A stretch of DNA of 64,000 nt, from the NCBI GenBank assembly GCA_933822405.4, contig CAKOGP040002314.1:62001-126000 (forward strand), in the 5' to 3' direction. The stretch comes from Cylindrotheca closterium. Lineage: Eukaryota; Bacillariophyta; Bacillariophyceae; Bacillariales; Bacillariaceae. Shown one piece after another: positions 39,301 through 51,284 of the stretch; position 1 is the first letter of the stretch; every line of letters begins with the position of its first letter. The translations under genes and the position numbers were made by a program. The notes beneath the pieces are model-generated. The model was given only the letters and a program-made list of their open reading frames with translations. It was not told the DNA's origin and did no database searches.

Positions 39301-42300
39301 GGAAAGATCATCCCACCCTAAGAGCACTTATGAAGATGGTGACTTCGGATCGTTTTCGATTTCCTACTGTTGACTGTGATTCCATTGCAAGGGAGGATAT
39401 GTTGAAATCTGAGCAATCTATGCGAAGTCGAGAAGGAAAAGTGACAGAAGCGCTCTTCAGTCCACCAAAGAAGATGCTGAAAAAGAAAAAGAAAGATATC
39501 ACTTCGGAAGGACCTAGAGGATCGAGAATGTCAAGACGCCAAAAGGATAAGCGTGAGAAACAGTTGAAGAAGCAACGCGAAAAGGAAGCCGTACAAGAAA
39601 AGGCGGAACAGATTAGGCGGAAGAAGATGCTTCGAGCAGCACAAAAGTCGATCATGCTGTGGGATCCCCGGAATGGAGCTAGGAAGCCACCAAAGGAATC
39701 TGTGGAATTGATCTTTTCAGTTAATGAAATGTTTGACCTTGCAGGAGCATTCCAGATGAATGTTGAACCTGATTTTCTACTCAAGACTATTGGCAACACA
39801 ACAAGAGGAGCAATTGAACGTGCCTACGATTGGCTTATCCCAATTATCTCCCAGATTCCAGATGCCATACAACGTCTTCCTGCGAGCGCGTCTTGCTTTC
39901 TGCTGCTCCGAGCCTACGGAACAGAAGGCGAAGAGCGAGATCAACTCCAAATGCTTTCCGCGCCTTTACTGCTTCATGTGCGGAATTCCCTAACGGGCAA
40001 ATTTGGTGAAGCGGACGCGAAGAGGGCGTTCGATTTACTTCTCACAGATGCTTCCTTCCACAACGCTGAACGTCGTCGGAACGCTAGACGAGTGCTCAAC
40101 GACGCACTTGGTGAAGAAAAAGAGATTTCAGTAGAGACAACTTCGGCATTTCATGACACAAAATATTCCTGGATGATTAAGATGATATCTGTCGAACATG
40201 CCACATGTTTCATGGGCGATGCTATCAATTTCCTATACCGTGCTGCATCATTTGAGCGCGGAAGAACCCTTCGATTTCATGTGCTTGCCTTGGAACAACT
40301 CACAGCATTTGCAAACAATGCAGAGATTCCTGGCGACTGGGATTTTGCAGCAATTCTTGTGAAGCTCATTTCTAGCCGGCCGACTGTTTTGGCAGCATCA
40401 ATGAGCTCATTTCCTGATCTTCGGTCCACTGCAATCAGAATTGTGCATGATGAATTCAATGCTAATGTGAAAAGTCCATCCATAATTGACACGGAAAATG
40501 ATGACTCAAATGTTGAGATCAAATTACACTGTGGACCTGATACTGCCGACGACACTTCCAAAGGTGTTGTTGATGCTGTTTTACCTCGTGCACTTCTTCA
40601 GTCATCTTGCGTCCTGCTCAGTATTTGGCTCGATGATCAGAAGGACACCGAGGAAAATCGAGCTGTGAGAGATCTCGTAAAAATGTTGATGGAGCCCCGG
40701 GAAGGTGTTTCTGAATCTTCATCATTGGACGACAAGGATGGACTCGCCAGTGCGCGTGCAGCAAACACAGGCAAAAGTGCTGTGCCGGTCGAATCAGTAA
40801 GTGAATGATCGTCTGCGCGTGTAAATTGATTTTCCCCACAATCTGACGGTTCGTATCCACAGTGGGTTATGCTTGCAAAGTCAAGAAGTGACTTTATTGC
40901 AAAAAGGGCAGCACTTACAGCTCCCATTAGCTTCCTTACTCGCCTTCTGTTGTGCTCCGGGCTACCTCGTGCATCGTTGTTAACAATGATTGATCGTCTT
41001 GGAAAGGTTGGTGAAAAAGCTGAATCCCAAGACAAGGCTTTCAATCAGCTATTTGCGTCGTCAGCTACAAGTGAATGGGACATTGGTCGTCTTGGACCTC
41101 GTCGAGAGGTCCAACGGAAGCTATTGGGCCGTCTTTCAGCCTACTCGAGAATGTATGGTCTCAACAAGCTTCGCAGTGAAGATAATACTACCCTTACTTT
41201 CCTGAATTGGCTGTGTGACTCGTGCAAATCAAATGAGAAGCAGCGAAAATCGAAATCGAAGAAAGCTAAGACTACAGCATCGAAGACCCTTGGAAACCTT
41301 GATAGGCTGAGTTCCGTTTTCGGAAAGATATCTAGCTTTGACTTGGCTGGGACGGAGACCCAAATAGTGCAAATCAAAGGCGACGCTTCCGACATGGCGA
41401 AGTTCCGTGTTTTTGGAAGTGAAGAAATGCCCGTTGATAACAACACTATAGGTGACAACAATGTTCTGAGTTCCATCGCGAAGGCGTTTGAAAGAAATGA
41501 TTTGAACAATCTGAACTCCTTGCTGGAACTTCATTTTGAACACCACACTCCACCGACCAAGAACCGAAAGCGAAAGCGTAGCAGTAGTGATATCTCAAGT
41601 GTTAAGGCAGACGAAGCCTGCTATCTACTGTTGCAATCGTTCTGTGCAACAGAAAGAAAGACCGAGTCTCTGGCCTGCTCTATATTGAAATGGGTACCGA
41701 AACTGTCAGTTCCAAGTGGATCGCCAAAGCTATGGCAACTCTTGTTCCAACCAGACCAGAAGCCCTACTCTATGTGGAAGAACTTGATTTCCCGTTGCTG
41801 CGAATGCTGGTCTGGTCGACATGTGGCCGAATGTAGAGATTGGATTCTTGCGCAGGAAAAACCACACGATCTGGATCTCGAGAACTCGATTCGGTTCTTC
41901 CTCCTTTCATCTTCCTTGCACTCTGTTGACATAAGTCGATCTGGAGGATCACTGCCAAAAGGCGGAGACACTTCCTGGGGTAGGACAGCGGATACGGTCC
42001 TTTCAGTCACAAAGCTCGCGCTGGACTGCATCGTGAAGAGTGAAGATGAACTAATGGATAGCCGCCTTCGTAGTCGCAACGAACTTCCCGAACCTTTGAT
42101 TGTGTTGCTCTTGATGGCGCGATTGGGAAAGAAGCAAGTGAATGTCATCAGTCAGACAGTTGTAGAACGAATGAAAGGTGCAGATGAAAATGCACTTTTC
42201 AGATTTCGCGCTATCATTCTTCGAATATATGCGTATTTTCCACAGTCTATGAACTTGGGCGTCGCAGTTCTTCGATCAGTACTGAAATCTTCAGTTGATA

Positions 42301-43054
42301 GTCTCGCGATAGATTGGCTTTCTTGGAGGTCTCCAATGGACGATGAATACCAAGACATGCTGGGGTCAGTAGTTGGGAGTGCTGCGCCGATTCGACTCAT
42401 CCAAGCACTTGCAGAGGCTGCAAAGAAACACCCTCTTCTTCTGCTTAGGAAAGCACCATACCTGCAGCAAGTTTTGTCCGCTGATGCCGTTGCCATTGAT
42501 ATAACCGAGGGCAGTGGAAAACCTGGTGTCGTTGTCGGTCAGAATGCCAGTGGACCACTCGAGGCAAAGATGGAAGGTCGGCTTGTCAAGGTTTCTGTAA
42601 AGCACTGGGGCTTCAACTATACAGAAAGCATTTGGACGGCTTTGTTGGACATTGTATCAAACGGTGAGTACTACTCAACGATTCAACTATTGTGATGTTA
42701 CTTCTGTCCACTCATCATCTTTGTCTGATAGCCCCAGCGGAGGTATTGTACGGTTGCGGTCTGAAGATGGGAATGAAAAATTTCCTTGAAATCTACCTAC
42801 GTCTCATGTTTATCCAGACACAACTTCGAACCAGCGAGCGATTCACTAGACTAAAGCGGAAATACGGAGATATGTTGAAGGCTTTTGAAAAGTCAAATCC
42901 TGAGGAGTGGGAGCAATGGTTGAGCGCAGAAATTGCTGATTTGCATACTTTAGGAGCGGTTAGGAATGTCCTGATGAGTTGCGGCTTCATTACACACCAA
43001 CAAGCGATTGATTATGTTAAGAAGAGCGCTCAGAATGAAGGTAGCAAGGAGTAG
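36303..43054 (+). CDS. INTS1: Integrator complex subunit 1
   Basis: Five exons: 36303-36478, 36577-37966, 38046-40796, 40863-42663, 42732-43054. All four introns (65-98 bases) have GT..AG ends and keep the frame. The product is about 2146 residues, close to the animal protein (about 2190). Recognisable INTS1 segments are LIQAYADDCFGPRLWVDLP (early), the RLRFERIRQRYFG..SLEKWLQSP region, GMWWRATGLALILCGKSP..VAWKDHPTLRALM, SIMLWDPRNGARKPPKESVELI..EPDFLLKTI, and a C-terminal helical region. Integrator cleaves nascent transcripts (snRNA 3' ends, attenuated mRNAs); INTS1 is its largest scaffold, in the nucleus. Ser/Asp-rich and Lys-rich linkers are lineage-specific. Identification rests on several collinear segments. 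Confidence 0.85.
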
Positions 43055-43215
43055 GTGGCACGAATGACTCGAACATGATAGCCATTTCTCAAATGGGGAC
43101 GGCTAGCTGTGTATGGTATGATAAGTTTGCATTGCTAGTTGTAACATTAACTTGACATATCAACAGCCTCTATTTGCATGTGAAGAAAACGCGTGTCGAA
43201 GCGTTGCTGCACTCT

Positions 43216-46200
43216 CTAAAGCCCATCACCGCCTGCTTGCGACTTTTTCTTGCTTCGTTTTCGCTTTTTCTTTTTCTTCTTGGGTTTATTTGTTTTCACT
43301 TCTTGTTTCACTGCTCTATACCACTTCGCTTGGTTTCCACGCGGGTGCTGTTGCCAATTCAGGAAGTTCCCTGAAAGATACTGATTTGTGGGTGTTGGCA
43401 GTAGCGTCACCCCAGCGGTTAGTGCCAAGCTCAGAAACACAATCTCGAAAAGACGTCGGTTCGTCAAAACCCAACCATCCTCTCTCTTTTTGCTTTTCTC
43501 TATTGACTTTCTCGGGTGAGATTTTGGAAGAAGTATTTGGGAAGCAGGGGCACCTTGCCAGATGCTCTCGCTCTCAACAACTTCGCCTGTTAAGACAAGA
43601 CTTTTCTCCAAGAGCATAGCACCCTCTTCGACCACAACTCCTTGCTGCGCACGTGACCTAGATCGCAAAGTAGTATTCGATTGTAGTACAATTGGGACCA
43701 GTTCAAAATTGCCGCGGGTATTCAAGTGACATACAACTGATGCCATGTCAATGCAGACATTGTCACCAATTGTAACCAAGTCTGGCTCGGGCATGTACGG
43801 ATCAGCACCAGCAGGATATAGGCAGCAGCCCTTACCTATGGAGCTGCCAAGAGCTCTGAAGTACTGCACCATAAGAGGTGTACCAGCAAGAAAGTCCAGA
43901 GTCGAAATACGATGCAGCTTGCGAACCCGGCCGAGTAGTTGGTACAATTCCCAGTTTTGGTTGTAACCACACTCGTCCCAATTGTAGCGCCCTTCTATCC
44001 GTCGACCCAGCAATAACCACTTTGCCCCAATCTCAATCATAAGACCCACCACAATTCGAGCAATGTGGAGAGCTGTGAAGATTGAAAAAATGATATGAGA
44101 CACGATCAAGGTATGAAGATATTCGTCGTAATCTCTGTCCTCAACTGGCCACCCGTAGACAATACCAGCTGTCAAAAATGTAGCTCCCAACAGTGGTAAA
44201 GCATGGAAGCAAGTTGTCAAGGCCTCATAAGCAATGCTAATAAGAGCCATTGACCATCCCGGTAAAATCAAATAATTTGCTTTGCCACCGTATACGGCGC
44301 GGCCGAAGGGTCGCAATGTGGTTTCGTCACCAATCATCTCCAAATCACTTTGTTTCACATTCGCAGAGTATAGGACGCCATCATTGCCATCATCCCCAGT
44401 CGTATCCAATAGAATTGGTTCTCCTGCTCGTGAGCCAACCCACGTGGTTTCTGGCGGAAGATACCGACCAGCTGGGCATGTAGTGTTGGACCCCAGAACC
44501 GCGTTTTTCCCGATTATGGAACCTGGTAGGACAATGGTGTTGTCTGAGATGTTTGCACCTGCGCAGAATACAACCTTCTCGCATGAATGCGTAGTCGATG
44601 TGTAAACGACAGACCGAGATCCAAAGACAACGTCGTCTCCAATTTCGAGCAAATCAAATTCGCCCCCAAATACGGGTTGATGGCCCGGCCAAAAGACGCG
44701 CTTGCCAACCTTGGCTCCGAGAAGACGGTAGAAAATACTCGTCAACTCATAGTGGCGCCCTAGAAGGTCGGTTACATTCTGAATATTCTCTCTTGAGAAT
44801 AGAGTCGAAACCAGTGAATGACGCATCCGATCCCATTGAGAAGTACTGTCTCTAGGTCCTTCTTTAAATTCTCCAATGATAGCCCATTTGACAAAGAGCG
44901 CACCCACCATGTACAAGAACGGAGCAACAGTGGCACGGACAATTCGAATACCAAGGTAGTATGGTATCCGTTCGGGATCACAGAGCCATTCTAACAAATC
45001 GCCAATTGTCTCAAATCTATAATGCTCTTCTTCCCACTGACTTGAGTGAGCGATCATCATTTCGAACAGAACAAACATTGCCGGCAAATGCGAGAAAGAG
45101 TCAACCAAGAACGTGACTGGAGAGCCAACCAAAAGCTGCCAGAGAAGGTTTGGTTCTGGGAGGGCGTAGCGATTATAGGCTAAATGCTTCAGACTGTCTT
45201 TTGCAATTTCGTAGCTACAAGTACCGGGGGCAACATGAGCGCCATCTGGAACCTGCGTATTTGGAGCGACAATAGATCGAATACCGACACTCGCAGAGTT
45301 TCCAACCTTGACAGTGCCCAGTAGCATTGCACCATTGTCAACTCCAAACCCACGAACAGTTGCATATTCAATCGATGCATCTTTTCCAATTGTCACAAGG
45401 TCATACTCTGCAATGTCTGCTTCAATGGATATCCGGGCATCCCAAGCGATCTTGGCTCCCAGCAGTTTGTAGAAAATGATTAGAAGAAATTGACTGCTCC
45501 CCCAAAAGCCTTTTCCAAACATTTTCCTACATGTATCCACAAACCACCATCGAATATAGTACGAACTCCAAAAGGCGTGTTTTCCAGGCTTGTATTCCCC
45601 AATGAGGGTCCATTTGATCAAAACAAACACCAACGGACTCAGAACGTTCCACAAAAAGTGATATCCCACCAAGATGCCAATAAACCTGGACATGTTGCGG
45701 GATCCAGGCACTCGGTTCAGTACCTCCAATAGCGTCATGAAAAACAAGAAGAATCTTGTAAAGTACCAAAGGGGAAAGACAATACAGCCAGGCAAAAGTT
45801 GATACACCAGGGTCGCGATACTGTTTTCTGGTTGTAATCTCTCCGAGTCCAGTGAAATGGCATCGAGATGAACTGAATACTGAGCAGTCGAAGAAGAATC
45901 CGTTGATGCAGCCGAAGGGGATTGTTTGGATTTGATCATTTTGGCCATGGCGATACAGTTGTTGTAGCGGAATACATCGGCACCACTGAAGGGGATTTGA
46001 TAGTCTTTCCGTATTCTACTTGCCATTTGGGATGCTAGCAATGACGTTCCACCGACTTGAAAAAACGAAGTGTCGGGAGGCGGAAGATAGTCGAGGCTGA
46101 TAAGACCTTGCATACTCTTTTGTAGCTCTTCAATCATGGGATCCGAAATTGCATCGCCAGCATTCTCCATCATTTCTATAAATCCAACAGCATCCGCCGA

Positions 46201-48291
46201 CTGTGGCGCTCGCAGTGAAGTCAATCCTTCTTTTCCCTCATCACTATCATTGTAGATACATACATGAGAAGGACGCAAATAGGCATCCAATGAAGCTTTT
46301 CCTGCTTCAATGATTGCTTTGCTAGTCAAATCGTTGTTTGTCGCGTGAACCACCAAGGAACCGTATCGATTTGGATGATTCTTCACAACCAGTTGCTTTT
46401 CGTTGATTCTCAAAGCTTGATGCAATGCATTCTGCACGTGTTGGGCGTCAACAGTGACTTCTTTTGAGGCAATTGGTGTACCCACTGGAGTACCCTGCTT
46501 TGGACACTTGGCTTCAAAGGTTCGCTGCACAGGTAGCATTTTATCATTCATTTCTGGCAATCCTAATCGTTGTCCAAGTTTCACTCGCAATAGTTTGTTG
46601 GTGTGCGATTTTGGGAGAGCATCCATGAACACCATGGCATGTGGCCATTTGGCAGTGGCCAATCGAGTCTGCAGGTAGTCGTGCAGTGTTGGAAGATCAA
46701 TCTTTGGTGCATTTGGTTTTGGCACAATGACGATACCGACCACTTCTTGCAAGACGTCATGTGTTGCCGAAAACGCGGCACACGCCACTACCGAAGGATG
46801 CGACACGACTTCCTCTTCCACCTCCATGGGACTAATAATTTCTCCTCCTCGATTGATGACCTCTTTGGATCGCCCAGTAATATAAAGGTATCCATCTTGA
46901 TCCAAATAGCCTAAATCACCCGTATTGAACCATCCACCCTTGGCAAAGGATTTGCTCTTGGCTTGTCCACCATACCCATGAAAACAGGGTCTTCCACGAA
47001 CGCAAATGCTTCCTTCTTTTCCTGGTTCCAAGGGTTCTTCGTTGGCATTGAAAATAGAAATTTCCGGTCCCACCGCAACTCCAGAGGTTCCAGGCTTGGT
47101 CAATTCGTAATTGTGAGGAGGTGAGGATATGGGCATGCATTCGGTCATACCATAACTGGGCAAGACGTTTGTCCCTCGATAGGTATTCCGCATTCGTTGT
47201 GCCAAAGAAGGTAAAAGTCCACCAGCGGCATTGGCAATCATTCGAAGTTTTGGTGTTGCGTCTGATGGCATGGTTTCCAACAAGACTTGGTGCATGGTGG
47301 GTGCGGCATAATACCAGGAAAAGAAAGTGTCATTGCCGAGCAGCAGTTGCCAAAATAGTTGTGGATCAAAGGACGGACAGCAAATGACAGAGCCGGCACT
47401 GAGAATGGGAGCAAAGACTTGTCGGACAATTCCTCCCACATGAAAGAGTGGCATGAGATTGCAGTTGACATCCGTAGGTGTCAGATTCCAACTGACGGCA
47501 ATGCATCCAGCGGCAATGAGCATGTCCCCAAGTTTGTGTGGGACTAATTTTTTGTTTCCAGTGGTTCCCGATGTGAACAAGACCAGAACTTCATCGTCAT
47601 GGCTATTGGGAGCAAATCGACTAGTAGTGCTCGCTATATTCGATTGTGTTGTTGTTTTCTTGAGAGAGGAAGACGATGGAATCAGTTGAAATATGGCCGT
47701 TTCCGTAGTGCTGGGCTGGAGACCACAAAATGGAATGTTTAGAGAGGCTGCTAGTTCCTGAATGGAAGTCTCACCCGCCATTCCCACAACGACAGACGCA
47801 TTTGCCAATGTCAAATCCTTCTTCAGTTCCGAAACAGCACCGTTCGCATTCAATGGCAAACAGGAGGCCCACTGTGCTACTCCTAAAATAGCAAGAGCTA
47901 GTTCAGGTCCATTTGGCAACACCAAAGCTATCCGATCGCCTTTTCCCAGTCCCATTTGGTGCAATTGAGGACCCAATTCGTCCGCAATGAATTCGCGTAT
48001 TCTCTTGTGGTGCAAAGTTCTCTTGGAAGAATCAATGCCCAGCAACGCTTGTCTTTGAGCAAATACCTCTTGATGACATGGCAGTGCAGAAATCAAGTCT
48101 GGAAACAGTGGTAATATCGCTTCCGCTACTTCATCTCCGATGATGCTTCCGTTTGTCTTGAGCAAGTGGCTACACGCCTTTACGAGAGGAGACTCGGCCA
48201 TTTCAGGTTTGCTTGCGGCGGTTTGCGCTGAATTGAGTAAACGGCTAGATGATGAAGACTCTTCCGTTTCCAATGTCGTGGGAATTGACAT
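43216..48291 (-). CDS. NRPS-like protein: acyl/aminoacyl-AMP ligase, carrier domain and three membrane/hexapeptide units
   Basis: A single exon encoding 1691 residues from the Met of MSIPTTLETEE (the frame extends 27 codons upstream from a GTG). An AMP-forming ligase occupies about residues 70-600: VLFTSGTTGNKKLVPHK (about 240), PSYGMTECMP (about 380), GWFNTGDLGYLDQDGYLYITG (about 455) and LPKSHTNKLLRVKL with the catalytic Lys. A carrier domain follows with FFQVGGTSLLASQMA; the Ser near 750 is the phosphopantetheine site. The remaining 900 residues alternate membrane helices with left-handed beta-helix (hexapeptide) stretches (AWDARISIEADIAEYDLVTIG; FGGEFDLLEIGDDVVFGSRS; EPDLVTIGDNVCIDMASVV). 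This matches the NRPS C-terminal domain of unknown function and the layout of poly-amino-acid synthetases such as Pls (established architecture). The C-terminal tail is Lys-rich. No condensation domain is present. Product unknown. Confidence 0.82.
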   Translation of the reverse strand: MSIPTTLETEESSSSSRLLNSAQTAASKPEMAESPLVKACSHLLKTNGSIIGDEVAEAILPLFPDLISALPCHQEVFAQRQALLGIDSSKRTLHHKRIREFIADELGPQLHQMGLGKGDRIALVLPNGPELALAILGVAQWASCLPLNANGAVSELKKDLTLANASVVVGMAGETSIQELAASLNIPFCGLQPSTTETAIFQLIPSSSSLKKTTTQSNIASTTSRFAPNSHDDEVLVLFTSGTTGNKKLVPHKLGDMLIAAGCIAVSWNLTPTDVNCNLMPLFHVGGIVRQVFAPILSAGSVICCPSFDPQLFWQLLLGNDTFFSWYYAAPTMHQVLLETMPSDATPKLRMIANAAGGLLPSLAQRMRNTYRGTNVLPSYGMTECMPISSPPHNYELTKPGTSGVAVGPEISIFNANEEPLEPGKEGSICVRGRPCFHGYGGQAKSKSFAKGGWFNTGDLGYLDQDGYLYITGRSKEVINRGGEIISPMEVEEEVVSHPSVVACAAFSATHDVLQEVVGIVIVPKPNAPKIDLPTLHDYLQTRLATAKWPHAMVFMDALPKSHTNKLLRVKLGQRLGLPEMNDKMLPVQRTFEAKCPKQGTPVGTPIASKEVTVDAQHVQNALHQALRINEKQLVVKNHPNRYGSLVVHATNNDLTSKAIIEAGKASLDAYLRPSHVCIYNDSDEGKEGLTSLRAPQSADAVGFIEMMENAGDAISDPMIEELQKSMQGLISLDYLPPPDTSFFQVGGTSLLASQMASRIRKDYQIPFSGADVFRYNNCIAMAKMIKSKQSPSAASTDSSSTAQYSVHLDAISLDSERLQPENSIATLVYQLLPGCIVFPLWYFTRFFLFFMTLLEVLNRVPGSRNMSRFIGILVGYHFLWNVLSPLVFVLIKWTLIGEYKPGKHAFWSSYYIRWWFVDTCRKMFGKGFWGSSQFLLIIFYKLLGAKIAWDARISIEADIAEYDLVTIGKDASIEYATVRGFGVDNGAMLLGTVKVGNSASVGIRSIVAPNTQVPDGAHVAPGTCSYEIAKDSLKHLAYNRYALPEPNLLWQLLVGSPVTFLVDSFSHLPAMFVLFEMMIAHSSQWEEEHYRFETIGDLLEWLCDPERIPYYLGIRIVRATVAPFLYMVGALFVKWAIIGEFKEGPRDSTSQWDRMRHSLVSTLFSRENIQNVTDLLGRHYELTSIFYRLLGAKVGKRVFWPGHQPVFGGEFDLLEIGDDVVFGSRSVVYTSTTHSCEKVVFCAGANISDNTIVLPGSIIGKNAVLGSNTTCPAGRYLPPETTWVGSRAGEPILLDTTGDDGNDGVLYSANVKQSDLEMIGDETTLRPFGRAVYGGKANYLILPGWSMALISIAYEALTTCFHALPLLGATFLTAGIVYGWPVEDRDYDEYLHTLIVSHIIFSIFTALHIARIVVGLMIEIGAKWLLLGRRIEGRYNWDECGYNQNWELYQLLGRVRKLHRISTLDFLAGTPLMVQYFRALGSSIGKGCCLYPAGADPYMPEPDLVTIGDNVCIDMASVVCHLNTRGNFELVPIVLQSNTTLRSRSRAQQGVVVEEGAMLLEKSLVLTGEVVESESIWQGAPASQILLPKSHPRKSIEKSKKREDGWVLTNRRLFEIVFLSLALTAGVTLLPTPTNQYLSGNFLNWQQHPRGNQAKWYRAVKQEVKTNKPKKKKKKRKRSKKKSQAGGDGL

Positions 48292-48775
48292 GCAGTGTAA
48301 TATAAGAAGGTAATGATTTCTATTGATGTATAATGATGTAGTTGGTGTATTGTTTGTTCGTTTGTATTGCACTCAATGTTGGTGCAATCTCGTCGTTTGG
48401 CGAGAGGCAGTTCAAGATAGGACGGTTTCGCCAGCCGTCCGTTTATTTAAAAAAGCTTGGGCTGGCAGGTGTCATTTCTTAAATATTTGTAGCCGTTGAC
48501 GACTGACGACTAATCGGAGTGTAAGAGCATCAAATATTTCTGATCGTGGTGTCCTGTTTTTTGTGATGGGAATGAATGAATGAATCTTCGAATCTTTTTG
48601 TCATCATCATTGTGTTGGCTGACTGAAAGAACGAATAAATGTATGTACTGTAAATGAATAGGTGCAAAAAATCTGCTGATGTTATCTTGCCTTTTGAAAG
48701 AAATATCTATATTCGATACAGTAGTCCGCTTTACAATATACACAACAATCCGCCCGATCGCACGCTGTCGCCCTA
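48292..48775. other. Intergenic region
   Basis: 5' flank of the NRPS-like gene and 3' flank of the metallophosphoesterase. No gene or notable repeat beyond a gaatgaatgaatg run near 48573. Confidence 0.5.
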
Positions 48776-50851
48776 CTATACTAGTTGTCTACCTTCTCCA
48801 GAGGATCGCCCGAGCGTGGGTTGATACGTCTTGCACCCACTTTTGGCCCAACAGCAGCATGGAACCATGCACGCCAACAGACTAATGGGAAATACTATCC
48901 AGGCAAAGTACATTGCCATCGTAGCATAAGTGATATGAGTGTCGGGTTCCAATCCATCAGCATTCATGAATGCTGGTGAACGCAATGTCAAGAGCGCATA
49001 ATCGGTCTTGGACAAAAATCGAAGACGTGGTCCATAACCAACAATACCTTCCGATACAAACAAGTAGGAAGGACCATATTTCTTGCCCACATCATATTCC
49101 CACAAACCAGAAATGGCATCGTAAATGAACAGAACAAAATGCTGTGGCCATAACTGTCCACCATGCGTGTGACCTGAAAGTTGAAGACCGACGCCAAACT
49201 CGGCAGCTCCAGTCATGTTCTTAGGCTGATGCTGCATCATAATTACTGGCAAATCTTCTACTGATGGTCCCTCTTCGACATGAATGCTAGTGCCATCTGG
49301 TCCAGGGGTAGTGTGAAGTGCTTCTGTCAGGCTGGGTTCTACCTGTCCTTCTCGTCGTTTTCGAAGGGTTCCAAATCCACTCCAATCAGCCATGCCCAAG
49401 AGAAGAATTTGACAACCATCCATGCCGCCCTTGGATAGAATTGTGTGCTCGTTTTCTAGGAGTACAATCTTGTCCTTGAATGGAGCTTCGTGCCGAAAAA
49501 GTTGGCGGTAGTCTGTGATGTGATGTGATGTGATGTGATGTTGTGATGCGAACAAGTGAACAGAACAGAATAGAATAGAATAGGATTGGTCAGAACAGAA
49601 CAAGTACCAGATATGATCAAAATTCTCCCAGTGTCATCATATTTCACCCACCTTCAACATGTTGTTTGTTTTCATGATTCCCAAAAGTATAAAATACCCC
49701 ATCTTCTGCTTTCAAGTCGGCCAAAGGTGCCAACTTTTCTTTCAGGACACTGTTGACGGTCTGATCACCAACGTCTCCCACAAGTGCAATCCCATCTGGT
49801 TCCAAGTCATTCAACTTTTGAACCATGAATTTAGCCTCATTCACTCCAGACATGGAACCAAGATGTAAATCAGATGCCATAGCTAGCTTGTATCCATCGC
49901 AGGCTGCTGGAAGTTTGGGAACAGGTATCGTCAATTTGACCAATTTGGGATTATAGGCAGAGTCTTGTCGTACAGAGGAGAAAGAAAAAGCAAACAATGG
50001 TAAGGGCAAGACCGCAAAAACGAAATGAAATGAAATGATTCAATTCGATACTGCGAAGATACTGTAGTGGATCGAGAATTCACAACTTACATGCTGACAG
50101 GCCTGTCCAAATGGCGTAAAAGATGGCAATGAGAACCAAACGTTGCCTTGCCTCTCGGCGGTTCTCATCAAGGTATTTCGCTTTTTCTCTTTCTTGTTCC
50201 ATGATATCGTTATTGTCATCATCAGCTTGCAAGTTGTCGTCGTCGTCATCACTTTTGTTGTCCTCGTTCGCAACGTTCACGAGAAAAAAGATGGTAGGCC
50301 AGGTTCTTTTTGAGTTTGGAGGGCAGGTGGTAAACATCTCCCATAAAACACTTGGCAAGTTGTCACTGCACACATTGCAAAGTACGAAAAGAGGATGAAA
50401 TGAATGAGTTTGATTGAAATACCGTACGACAACCGCTTTACACTTACGTTGGAGATAGAAATGGATCCCTAACAAGTCGAAGCCATAAGTATCGAATTAG
50501 CATGTACACCAGCGCACTGAAGAAACCCGTTGCGAACAGAATGACAAACAGAATTACTGTCAAAATTGTGGACCGATGATGTTGCCAAAAACTGCCTCCA
50601 GTAGATGCTGGTTCTTCGGTCGACGAGATTTCCATGGAAGCAAGGGACATCTCGTTGTTGCTTCTTTGTTGCCTTGAACTGAAAACCCTTCGTTGCTTCA
50701 GTTGTTGTTTGCACCGGTTCGAGAAGATGAGGATATCAGACACAGTGAATGAGGTTGCAATTTCTTCCTCAAGCAGCAAATTTTTGCAAGATTCATACCG
50801 AGAATCCAACTGGTCGCACTGATCATTTGAGTCAAACAGGACTCGACTCAA
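48776..50851 (-). CDS. Membrane-bound calcineurin-like metallophosphoesterase
   Basis: Four exons on the minus strand: 50851-50448, 50365-50091, 49963-49652, 49512-48776. Introns start GTAAGT, GTAAGT and GTGGGT and end AG; all junctions keep frame (about 575 residues). The N-terminal part has a membrane helix (STILTVILFVILFATGFFSA), exon 2 adds a Cys/acidic loop (NKSDDDDDNLQADDDNND) and a second membrane stretch. The catalytic part carries SDLHLGS, LVGDVGDQ, FGNHE, and QLSGHTHGGQLWP, the metal ligands of the family (TMPPE/YaeI-like). The C-terminus has one more membrane helix and a Cys-rich end (CMVPCCCWAKSGC). It would hydrolyse a phospho-ester at a membrane; substrate unknown. Confidence 0.85.
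49505..49590. repeat. gtgat and agaat tandem repeats in an intron
   Basis: The third intron of the metallophosphoesterase gene contains about five units of tgatg/tgtga type (49514-49545), then agaatagaatagaatag (49563-49585). Confidence 0.8.
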
Positions 50852-51284
50852 TCATTCGTGTTGATTGATTGATTCATTCATTCCTCAAGAATAGGATTGA
50901 AATGAGTAGGTGGCACAGATGGGATGCTTCTTTGTACCTCCTGAGTATCTAATAGAGTCTTTCCCCTGGAAGATATCACGTTCATATGACACCCTGCTCA
51001 TTTGATCAATCGCCAAATCTAGCAGTGGTATCGATCTAGTAGCAAGAACTAGCCAGCAGGAGCAGGCAGGCGGATCGTGAGTCCAGCCAGTCTCTATGAG
51101 TTGAGAGCTCAAACGAGATTGAGCAAGTCGCTCACAGTTCACAGTATATTATAACTGCTACATCTATCTTGTATATTAATCTTAATCTATTTCTACCCTC
51201 TTTCTCCCTTTATCATAATTCAGCTGAATGCATCCTCCACCTTTGGCTGTGTTCTGGTTCATCACATGGTTCGCCTCATGTTGC
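50852..51284. other. Intergenic region before the DS-repeat array
   Basis: No gene supported. It separates the metallophosphoesterase start from the last codons of the first DS-repeat gene. Confidence 0.4.

Noticed and set aside
46603..46914. Plus-strand frames inside the NRPS-like gene
   Set aside because: Antisense shadows of a long, motif-rich coding frame.
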